Shown: in pieces, positions 55,964 to 62,804 of the stretch | Numbering within the stretch: position 1 is the stretch's first letter | How the letters are laid out: the number at the start of each line of letters is the position of its first letter | Assembly: GCA_963767835.1 (NCBI GenBank) | Contig: CAVYFY010000015.1 | Coordinates: forward strand, 310,001-374,000 | Source: SIAQ01 sp963767835 | GTDB lineage: Bacteria; Planctomycetota; Planctomycetia; Gemmatales; Gemmataceae | DNA length: 64,000 nucleotides | Direction: 5' to 3' | Notes under the pieces: generated by a model | The model's database searches: none | Told to the model about the DNA's origin: nothing | Seen by the model: the letters and a program-made list of their open reading frames with translations, nothing else | Position numbers and translations under genes: made by a program

Positions 55964-56278
55964 TCCAGACCCCGCGCTGATCCGGGGCTTGGCCAGTTTA
56001 CCAGATCAGACGCCGTCAAGCAACTTGCCGAGCTGCGTGCTGCGTGATTTACTGGTTAGAATTGCCGAAAGCGATTTCGATTCTTGTCGCCGCCAGTATG
56101 AACGTCTGCGAGTAACGATCGAGGCGGCATATGCGGAAAGCGCCCTGCCTGAGGGGCATCGCGGCGATGCGGCGTTGCACGATCGGCTCGTGAGACTGCG
56201 AATTTCCAGCACGGGCCTGTGGGTGATTGCTGCAGGTGGCGCGAAAATCGTGTATCCTAAATGCGGGAGGAAATTGCC
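55964..56278. other. Intergenic region without a recognised gene
   Basis: This 315-base gap holds a plus-strand open frame in continuation of 55827 (RVTIEAAYAESALPEGHRGD) but no plausible start or family. The 3' end carries the GGGAGGA for the Phd gene. Confidence 0.5.
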
Positions 56279-56506
56279 ATGACCATAACCTTGAAAGACG
56301 CACAGGCTCGTCTCGTGGAATTGATCGCGAGCGCAGTGCCCGGCGAAGAAATCGTCATCACGCAGGATGACAAGCCGATCGCGCGCCTGATCGCGGAAAA
56401 GCCAACAGCGATCAAGAAGCCTCGCGTCGCTGGAAGCGCCAAGGGGCAGCTTATCATCGTTCAAGAGGACGATGAGCATTTGGAAGATTTCGCCGAGTAT
56501 ATGTAA
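56279..56506 (+). CDS. Phd/YefM-family antitoxin
   Basis: A 75-residue protein with the Phd pattern TITLKDAQARLVELIASAVP, GEEIVITQDDKPIARLIAE and an acidic C-terminal tail (EDDEHLEDFAEYM) that binds toxin. GGGAGGA lies ahead of the ATG. It overlaps the PIN gene by TAATG. The antitoxin is intact although the toxin is split by an IS element. Confidence 0.88.
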   Translation: MTITLKDAQARLVELIASAVPGEEIVITQDDKPIARLIAEKPTAIKKPRVAGSAKGQLIIVQEDDEHLEDFAEYM

Positions 56507-56609
56507 TGAAGTTACTATTGGATACTCATACCTTTTTGTGGTTCGTCCTCAAGGATCCAAACCTCAGCGCGAGCGCGGACCGGCTCATCGCTGATCCCGC
56601 CAACGACAT

Positions 56610-57692
56610 TCACTTCAGCCCGGCGTCGTACTGGGAAATTGCCATCAAAATCAAGCTGGGCAAATATTCCCTCCAGCGGCCGTACCGATCGTTTTTCGAA
56701 GACGCCATCGCGCAAAACGACTTCACTGTGTTGGCTATCGAAATGGGCGTAACCGGCAGGCCGCTACGCTGCCTGCTGGTATTTGCGCCTTCAACCAACT
56801 CTCGCCACGGGTATAACTTTTGCGTTGCATGGTCGATGCGGAACGTTTGGTATTCATCCCAGTCGCCATTGACGTGGATGCTGCGCACGTCCAACATCGC
56901 TTGAGCCCCAAGACGCGTCCAGTGCATGCCGGCGCGTTCCATGCGGTCCTTCACCAGGTGGCGACACGCTCCCTCGATCACGCCGCTCGCGATCGGATAA
57001 CCCTTGGCCAGGTATTCACCGTAACGCATTCGCTCCAGGTTGTTTTCCAGGTACGCACACACCTTCGTCAGCGTCGCCTTCTTGCTGCCGGTCAGCTTGC
57101 GTTTGGTGCCCATTTGTCGCAGGCCGCGGATCACCAACTCGGCTTTTCCTTCGAGCATCTTCAGCACACGCCCACGCACAAACTGTTCGGTCTCGGCACT
57201 CTTCTCCGGGTAAAAGACGTGCGCCGCCTGCCACAGACGCGGCGTCACGTGCAACAGGTCCAGAATGTTGGCTGTGTTGCGCTGGGTCAAATGCCGTTCG
57301 CGCGCCTCCCACAACGGTTCCTGGCCGTCGCACAGGTGCACCATTTCCTTGACGTAGCCGCGATTGCGCAGCCAGATTTCTTCGGAAATCCACCTGTAGG
57401 TCATCTCGATCCCCGAATGCGTCTGCTCGCTGTCGGTGTAGGCCAGGCTCGCCATCGTCTGCTTGTGGCACGGCTTGGGACGATCGCGTTTGGGTGCGTC
57501 GCGGTCGTCGCCGAACAGTGCCGCCACCACTTCCGCAGGCGTGCGCACGTAGCGGTCCACCGTGTAGACCGCACCCACGATCGCCATCTCTTTGCGACTC
57601 GCCTTCTCCCCTTTGGTGCGATGCGCCGGCGGCGCGGCTTCATCCGCCGCCCGACGCATCACCACACCTTTGCCGTCCGCACTGCTGACCAC
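56610..57692 (-). CDS. ISKra4 transposase, catalytic frame (runs out of the IS)
   Basis: The frame begins about SSADGKGVVMRRAADEAAPP, the first conserved Asp region of the catalytic domain. MAIVGAVYTVDRYVRTPAEV follows, then HLCDGQEPLWEARERHL with a second Asp, and GYPIASGVIEGACRHLVKDR with the conserved Glu. TRLGAQAMLDVRSIHVNGDW comes near the end. No stop occurs before the left inverted repeat, so the frame reads through LPVTP (the repeat) and 45 more codons of antisense toxin gene to 56610. The C-terminus in this copy is therefore set by the host DNA. The effective start is by frameshift from 57709-58281. Confidence 0.85.
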   Translation of the reverse strand: MVSSADGKGVVMRRAADEAAPPAHRTKGEKASRKEMAIVGAVYTVDRYVRTPAEVVAALFGDDRDAPKRDRPKPCHKQTMASLAYTDSEQTHSGIEMTYRWISEEIWLRNRGYVKEMVHLCDGQEPLWEARERHLTQRNTANILDLLHVTPRLWQAAHVFYPEKSAETEQFVRGRVLKMLEGKAELVIRGLRQMGTKRKLTGSKKATLTKVCAYLENNLERMRYGEYLAKGYPIASGVIEGACRHLVKDRMERAGMHWTRLGAQAMLDVRSIHVNGDWDEYQTFRIDHATQKLYPWRELVEGANTSRQRSGLPVTPISIANTVKSFCAMASSKNDRYGRWREYLPSLILMAISQYDAGLK

Positions 57693-58418
57693 GATGGCTC
57701 CTTCTTCCTCAGCCGACGGCAGCGTGCCGCTCGTCGCGAAAGGCCTCCACCAACTCCGCCATCTGCACGTTCATGCGTTCCAGACTGTCCACCGACTGCT
57801 TCAATCCCAACATGCGTGCCACGGTGCTTTTGGCTTGGCTGAACGCTTCCTCCACACACAAGCTTTGGTCCCAATCCTGCAGCACATAAGAAAACACGCT
57901 CTCGGGCAACTGCAGCCGATTGTCCAACGGCACAAACTCGATCTTCTGCCCTTCGCGGCTGCCGTACACCGCGCGCTTCAGCACGAACTCGCCAAAGATC
58001 GATACGTAACGCCGGCTGTGCGTTTCCTCCAGACGCTGGCACACCTGCCCACCCGGCAAGGTGACCGACTCGCCCATGTCGCCCGGCCCCAAAAGCGTCA
58101 GAAACTGGCTCAGCGCCGCGCGGCCGATGAGCAGAACCTGCTGCCAGACGGCACGTTCGACTTCGTGCATAGCCGTACCTTGGTGGGCCGCTTCGCGGAC
58201 CGCCGTCAGCATTTCCTTGAGAATCGCGAGCAGTTCGGCATTATCTTCCTTGAGAACATCCGTGTCTTGTGTCATTTTCATAATGTGGCCTCCTTGGAGC
58301 GAGACATTGCAGCTGCTACCGCATGTCTAGCCCTGGGAGGCCCTTTCGCCAACATCGCTAACTCCATAACTTATGTCTGTACCATCAGTTGCGGGCCAGC
58401 GGAAGGCCGGTTACGCCC
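56745..58418. mobile_element. ISKra4-type insertion sequence (1674 bp)
   Basis: Terminal inverted repeats begin GGGCGTAACCGGC at 56745 and end GCCGGTTACGCCC at 58418. The element is flanked by a direct repeat TATCGAAAT (56736-56744 and 58419-58427). The transposase is on the minus strand, antisense to the disrupted toxin. Family assignment rests on the N-terminal domain of the transposase (LEETHSRRYVSIFGEFVLKR, FVPLDNRLQLPESVFSYVLQ). Confidence 0.93.
57709..58281 (-). CDS. ISKra4 transposase, N-terminal frame
   Basis: The 190-residue frame carries the ISKra4 N-terminal region: a helical part (LLAILKEMLTAVREAAHQGT), then GGQVCQRLEETHSRRYVSIF, VYGSREGQKIEFVPLDNRLQ and LCVEEAFSQAKSTVARMLGL. It stops at 57709 (ERHAAVG). 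The next frame, one base forward, is open across this point (SGTLPSAEEEGAIVVSSADG) and carries the catalytic part. So the full transposase needs a +1 frameshift or has a one-base indel here; ISKra4 elements with two frames are known. Confidence 0.85.
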   Translation of the reverse strand: MKMTQDTDVLKEDNAELLAILKEMLTAVREAAHQGTAMHEVERAVWQQVLLIGRAALSQFLTLLGPGDMGESVTLPGGQVCQRLEETHSRRYVSIFGEFVLKRAVYGSREGQKIEFVPLDNRLQLPESVFSYVLQDWDQSLCVEEAFSQAKSTVARMLGLKQSVDSLERMNVQMAELVEAFRDERHAAVG

Positions 58419-58579
58419 TATCGAAATCAAGCATACTGCGATCCTGACAACCATGCCGCTACATCACCGCGATCCCTTCGACCGACTATTGATCGCTCAA
58501 GCGCTGGTGGAGCTAATGCCGATTGTCAGCAACGATGCGAACTTCGACTCCTACGGCGTTCAACGCCTCTGGTAGCCCA

Positions 58580-59332
58580 ATGCTCATCCTTGATTCCCTC
58601 GGCCGCTTCACCTGGTTCGCCTTGTGCGCTTTGCCCGCGGCGCTGCTGGCGTGGCGACGGCCTGGCGAGCTTTTGCGCCAGCTCTATCTCATTTGGCTCG
58701 GCGCCATTCCGCTCGGCTTCGTGGCGGGCGTCGCGCTCGGCTTCGTCACCTGGATTCATCTGCACGCCGTGGTGCCGGACCCGATGGTGCGCGACAAAGT
58801 GCCGGAATACCTCGGGCTGGCAGTGGCGCTGGAATTCGCGCCGCTCGGCGCCGGGCTGATTCTCGCGGGCCGTTCCGGCGCCAGCCTCGGCGCCGAGTTG
58901 GGCTCGATGCGGCTCTCCGAGCAGATCGACGCCCTCGAAGTCCTCGGCCTGTCGCCGCTCAAGCAACTCATCGCTCCGCGCGTCCTCGCGGCCATGATCA
59001 CGCTGCCGCTCTTGACCATTCTCATGGCGTACATCGCGATCGGTTCGAGCTTCCTCGCGGAAATGCTCGGCGGCTCGATGTCATGGACGCAATATCAGAA
59101 CGCGGTCCTGGCCGGCCTGGGGAGCATTTCCACGGCCAAGCTCGTGCTCTCGACCTTGAAGACCGTCGTCTTCGGCTATCTCGTCGCGGTCACCGGCTGC
59201 TATTTCGGCATGGAAGCGTCGGGAGGCACCGAAGGCGTTGGCCAGGCGGCAACGCGCGGCGTCGTCGTGTCGATCTTCCTCGTGCTGATCGCGAATGTGT
59301 TTCTCGTCAAGCTGATCGAGGTGGTTAGCTAA
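58580..59332 (+). CDS. MlaE-type ABC transporter permease
   Basis: A 250-residue membrane protein with about five helices and the MlaE pattern: LGLAVALEFAPLGAGLILAG, then GRSGASLGAELGSMRLSEQI (the conserved R-x-x-A/S-x-x-x-A-E-L-G-x-M), ALEVLGLSPLKQLIAPRVLA and STLKTVVFGYLVAVTGCYFG. MlaE permeases move phospholipids with MlaF and MlaD; no ATPase or MCE gene follows here. The start at 58580 lies five bases after the toxin stop. Confidence 0.9.
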   Translation: MLILDSLGRFTWFALCALPAALLAWRRPGELLRQLYLIWLGAIPLGFVAGVALGFVTWIHLHAVVPDPMVRDKVPEYLGLAVALEFAPLGAGLILAGRSGASLGAELGSMRLSEQIDALEVLGLSPLKQLIAPRVLAAMITLPLLTILMAYIAIGSSFLAEMLGGSMSWTQYQNAVLAGLGSISTAKLVLSTLKTVVFGYLVAVTGCYFGMEASGGTEGVGQAATRGVVVSIFLVLIANVFLVKLIEVVS

Positions 59333-59364
59333 GCTGATGCGTTGGCAATATATTATGGTGGACC

Positions 59365-59447
59365 GGGCGAGCCGAACTCCGTAAGGAGCCGGTTGAGGCA
59401 CGCCTTTACCCAATGCCGCAACCGGCTCCTTACGCCGCTCGGCTCGC
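59365..59447. repeat. Inverted repeat ahead of the selenium-binding gene
   Basis: GGGCGAGCCGAACTCCGTAA with GGAGCCGGTTG at 59365-59395 pairs with CAACCGGCTCC and CTCGGCTCGCC at 59419-59447. The stem of about 29 bp lies 30 bases before the start codon region. Confidence 0.75.
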
Positions 59448-59479
59448 CGCGTTCCATACGTCAAGATCAGGAGCAACCA

Positions 59480-60964
59480 ATGCACGCTCGCATTCTTCTC
59501 GCTTTCGGATTGTGCCTGATAACTGCCGGCGGCGTGGTGACTGCGCAACGTACTGAGCCCGACGCGCGAAGCGAGGGAGATTGTTCCACCCTCGCTTCGC
59601 GCTTCGGGCTCAATGGGGGACATCACAAGGATGACCGCATCTTTGCCACGCCCGCCGACGCCATCAAGTCGCCGCCGGAGAAGTTGGCGTATGTCGTCGC
59701 CACTTATGCAGGGACCGAGCTCAAGAAGCCCGATTATCTCGCGGTGATCGATGTCGATCCGGCGTCGAAGACCTATTCGCACGTCGTCCATCGCGTCAAG
59801 ATGCCAAACGTCGGCGATGAGCTGCACCACTTCGGCTGGAACGCCTGCGCGAGCTGCGAGGGCCAATGCGCTCGCCGCTTTCTCATTATCCCCGGCCTCG
59901 GTTCGAGCCGGATTCACGTGGTCGATACCGCCAATCCGCGTGAGCCGAAGATGCACAAGGTGATCGAGCCGGCGGAGGTGATCGGCAAGGCGAAGATGAC
60001 GACGCCGCACACCGTGCATTGCCTGCCGGATGGCCGAATCATGATCTCGATGCTCGGCGATGACAAAGGCGACGGTCCCGGCGGATTCATACTGCTCAAC
60101 GACAAGTTCGAGATCGCCGGCGTCTGGGAGGCGAATCGCGAGGGGATGAAATTCAACTACGACTTCTGGTATCAGCCGCGGCACAACATCATGATCTCCA
60201 GCGAATGGGCCGCTCCGAATACCGTGAGCAAGGGCTTCAAGCTCGACGATGTCAAGGCCGGCAAGTACGGCCAACGCTTGCATTTCTGGAACTGGAAGGA
60301 GCGCAAGATCGCCCAGACGATCGATCTGGGCGGCGCCGGCCTGATCCCGCTCGAAGTTCGCTTCCACCACAATCCCGCCAGCACGCACGGCTTCGTTGGC
60401 GCCGCTTTGTCAAGCACGATGTGGCACTACTACAAAGCCCGCAACGAATGGAAAGCCGACAAGATCATCGATGTGCCCGCGGCCAAGGATGTCAAAGGCT
60501 GGGACATCCCGGTGCCTGGCCTCATCACCGATCTGGTGCTGTCGATGGACGACAAATACCTTTACTTCTCGAACTGGCTTCACGGCGACATTCGCCAGTA
60601 CGATGTCAGCGATCCCGCCAATCCCAAGCTCAAAGCCCAGCTTTGGCTCGGCGGCGTCCTCGGCAAAGGCAGCGAAGTCAACGGCAAAAAGCTCGCCGGC
60701 GGTCCGCAAATGCTCCAGCTCAGCCTCGACGGCAAACGCCTCTACGTCACCAACTCCCTATACAGCAAATGGGACAACCAGTTCTATCCCCAAATCGCCA
60801 AGGAAGGCTCGTATCTTTTGCAGATCGATTGCAACATCGCAAAAGGCGGCATGACGCTCAACAATCGCTTCCACGTCGATTTCGGCAAAGAACCCGACGG
60901 CCCCGCCCGCGCCCACGAAGTCCGCTTCCCCAACGGCGATTGCACCTCGGACATCTGGCACTGA
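59480..60964 (+). CDS. Selenium-binding protein 1 family (methanethiol-oxidase-like), exported
   Basis: The 494-residue protein has a signal peptide (1-22; ILLAFGLCLITAGGVV) and the SELENBP1 family sequence: EKLAYVVATYAGTELKKPDY, LHHFGWNACASCEGQ (Cys123 and Cys126, corresponding to the selenium/metal-binding CSSC region), PHTVHCLPDGRIMISMLGDD, LITDLVLSMDDKYLYFSNWL, PARAHEVRFPNGDCTSDIWH. Human SELENBP1 is a methanethiol oxidase; bacterial relatives are copper enzymes. Exported bacterial forms are known. AGGAG precedes the start at 59480. Near the mature N-terminus the palindrome at 59554-59612 is translated (TEPDARSEGDCSTLASRFGL). Confidence 0.9.
   Translation: MHARILLAFGLCLITAGGVVTAQRTEPDARSEGDCSTLASRFGLNGGHHKDDRIFATPADAIKSPPEKLAYVVATYAGTELKKPDYLAVIDVDPASKTYSHVVHRVKMPNVGDELHHFGWNACASCEGQCARRFLIIPGLGSSRIHVVDTANPREPKMHKVIEPAEVIGKAKMTTPHTVHCLPDGRIMISMLGDDKGDGPGGFILLNDKFEIAGVWEANREGMKFNYDFWYQPRHNIMISSEWAAPNTVSKGFKLDDVKAGKYGQRLHFWNWKERKIAQTIDLGGAGLIPLEVRFHHNPASTHGFVGAALSSTMWHYYKARNEWKADKIIDVPAAKDVKGWDIPVPGLITDLVLSMDDKYLYFSNWLHGDIRQYDVSDPANPKLKAQLWLGGVLGKGSEVNGKKLAGGPQMLQLSLDGKRLYVTNSLYSKWDNQFYPQIAKEGSYLLQIDCNIAKGGMTLNNRFHVDFGKEPDGPARAHEVRFPNGDCTSDIWH
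59554..59612. repeat. Inverted repeat in frame in the selenium-binding gene
   Basis: TGAGCCCGACGCGCGAAGCG at 59554 on pairs with CGCTTCGCGCTTCGGGCTCA ending at 59612 (24-bp arms, one mismatch). It is read in frame, just after the predicted signal-peptide cleavage site. Confidence 0.8.
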
Positions 60965-61134
60965 GTCGGTTCGTGTTGCCGCGTGAGATCATATGGCGGC
61001 GCTGGCGGGATGCTAGTGCACGTCTGATCGGCGGTTGCTGCCGCACCACGCTGGATACCATTCGTCAGATTGCCGACACCCAGCAGCTCCGCTCCGACTG
61101 GCCGTTACGGACCTGGCGTGCCCAATTGCGCCGA

Positions 61135-62334
61135 TTACAAATTGACGAAAACGGCGCTGCTGAAAGCGGTCTGAGCATAGTTGGTCGTAAAAGACTCGAC
61201 CATGAGCCAGTTCGTCTGATCGGACGACAGGCCGGAGACGTCGTATTGATGGGTGCTCGCGGAAACGACTGCGATGGGGTTCCAGGAATATCCGGTCCAT
61301 TCGAGGATGCGATAGCCGGCGGCGGCGCTGGAGCCGGTCCAGGACAGAATCGCATTGGTCGCACCGTTGGGTTGCGCGATCAGTTGCGTCGGCGCTTGCA
61401 AGGCGGCGGCGGCGGTCGTGGTGACGTTGACCCAGGCCGTGCTCGCGCTGGTGATCGCGTTGTATGCCTGCACGTAGAAATAGTAGGTTTGACCGGGCAG
61501 CAAGCCGGCAGCCTGATAGCCGGTCGTGTTGGCGGCCAGGGTGGCGATCAGCGTCGGTGAGCTCAAGGAGCTGCCGTTCCATTCATAGACCTTGTAGCCG
61601 GTCTCGCCCACGGAATTGGTCCATGAGAGCCCGATGGTGCTCGACCCCAGCACACTGGTTTTCAGATTCGTCGGCGCGGTGATGGAAGTTCCGGAGGTCG
61701 AGGCGGTGATCCAGCTGGTCGAGACGGAGTTGGTGGCATTGTACGCTTGCACATAGAAGTAATAGGACATGCCGGAGGTCAATCCCGTCACCGTGAGAGC
61801 GGGGACGCTGGGGGTGGTGGTGCCGACCAGAACGCTGCTGGTGCCGTTCCACCGGTAGACGCGATAGCCGGTTTCGCCGGTTCCGTTGGTCCAGGCCAGG
61901 TTAATGCTGTTTTGCGTGGATGTGGCGTGCACGTTGGTCGGAGCGGTGATCGCATTGGGGGGCGTTGTGATCGATTGCCAGGCGCTCTGGGCGCTGGTGG
62001 TGCTGCCGTAGGCCGTGACGGAGAACCACTGCATTTGGTCCGGCGTCAGGTAGCTGACGGTGTAGGACGTGGCTCCCTGGGCGACGTGAGCGAGCACCGT
62101 GGTAGCGCTGCCGTTCCAGGTGTCGATGAGCGTGCCGAGCGATCCTGCGGGGTTGGTCCAGGTCAGCTTGACCTGCGTGGCCGAGAGAGCGGTCAGTGTG
62201 AAGCCCGTGGGCGCGGCGACGGACGGACATTGCCGTTCTTCCAGCACTTCAACCTGGAGCGAGGCGCAGTGCGCCGCCGTCGGGGCGCCGAAGAAGCGCG
62301 GGCGGTGTTTCAGGCAAATATCAAAAAGGGACAT
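61135..62334 (-). CDS. Fibronectin type III repeat surface protein
   Basis: The 399-residue protein has four FN3 domains: LTALSATQVKLTWTNPAGSL, PTNVHATSTQNSINLAWTNG, PTNLKTSVLGSSTIGLSWTN and PTQLIAQPNGATNAILSWTG, each with a Tyr-containing strand such as GMSYYFYVQAYNATNSVST. Before them, near residue 30, is VEVLEERQCPS, of the planctomycete N-terminal motif LExLEDRxxPS found in large secreted proteins. GGGAGG lies ahead of the start at 62334. It probably is a surface or extracellular adhesion module; short for this class. Confidence 0.85.
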   Translation of the reverse strand: MSLFDICLKHRPRFFGAPTAAHCASLQVEVLEERQCPSVAAPTGFTLTALSATQVKLTWTNPAGSLGTLIDTWNGSATTVLAHVAQGATSYTVSYLTPDQMQWFSVTAYGSTTSAQSAWQSITTPPNAITAPTNVHATSTQNSINLAWTNGTGETGYRVYRWNGTSSVLVGTTTPSVPALTVTGLTSGMSYYFYVQAYNATNSVSTSWITASTSGTSITAPTNLKTSVLGSSTIGLSWTNSVGETGYKVYEWNGSSLSSPTLIATLAANTTGYQAAGLLPGQTYYFYVQAYNAITSASTAWVNVTTTAAAALQAPTQLIAQPNGATNAILSWTGSSAAAGYRILEWTGYSWNPIAVVSASTHQYDVSGLSSDQTNWLMVESFTTNYAQTAFSSAVFVNL

Positions 62335-62804
62335 GGCAGAACCTCCCTGTTCCAAGCGTCGGCAAAGTGCCGCGTCAATCCTGAGCGAAAACACAAGTCA
62401 GCGCTTATGCCAGCAAATCACTGATTCGTCCAGGTCAATTTTCGCCAGAATTCTTCGCGACCCCGATGGCTGGGGAGCCTGCGTAACATCGGTTCCTCGA
62501 TCGGCAGCTCATGCGCCCTAGCTCGCCGTGAAAATCGTTGGTGGATTTTGTGTATTTTCATCGCTTTCTCATGGCGAGCCGGGTAAAAAATCAGCAATTC
62601 CCGGCGAGGGTTTTTGGGTCGGCCCGGTTTTCCTGTTTTATCGCGCGGAGAGCTTGCGGCTTGGGGCGGCGAGGGGATTGCGGAGGTGGCGATCGTGCGT
62701 TGGTGCGTATTCATGCTGGCCGACGCTGTTCGGCGCGCACGGCGACCATGGGACACCCTTGTCCTTTACTGGAAGTCGTTCGGATTCGTTCGAGCTGCTC
62801 TCAG
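62335..62804. other. Intergenic region, nothing convincing
   Basis: This 470-base stretch is between the FN3 gene and the partial transposase. A minus-strand frame (62418-62756; KIHKIHQRFSRRARAHELPI) and a plus-strand frame (62528-63088) run through it, but neither has a good start or family. One end of the IS element should lie near its right part (about 62750-62804); its inverted repeat cannot be identified because the other end is outside. Confidence 0.4.

Larger units (their letters stand above)
56506..58575 (+). pseudogene. PIN-domain (VapC) toxin interrupted by an insertion sequence
   Basis: The 5' part (56506-56744: KLLLDTHTFLWFVLKDPNLS, SPASYWEIAIKIKLGKYSLQ, FTVLAIE) and 3' part (58428-58575: KHTAILTTMPLHHRDPFDRL, LIAQALVELMPIVSNDANFD, GVQRLW) are halves of one VapC protein. 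Removing the IS and one copy of the 9-bp target duplication leaves 387 bases, exactly 129 codons with no stop, and restores IEIKHTAILTTMPLHHRDPF. So the toxin was complete until the insertion. The PIN acidic residues are in both halves (LLDTHTFLW and RDPFDRLLIAQA). Confidence 0.92.

Noticed and set aside
60965..61134. A gene or RNA in the gap after the selenium-binding gene
   Set aside because: The plus-strand frame here (DTIRQIADTQQLRSDWPLRT) lacks a start of its own and no structured element is visible.
62418..62756. A 112-codon minus-strand gene between the FN3 and transposase genes
   Set aside because: The first half is low-complexity Arg/Pro/Ser and the second half matches nothing I know; probably IS-end or intergenic sequence.
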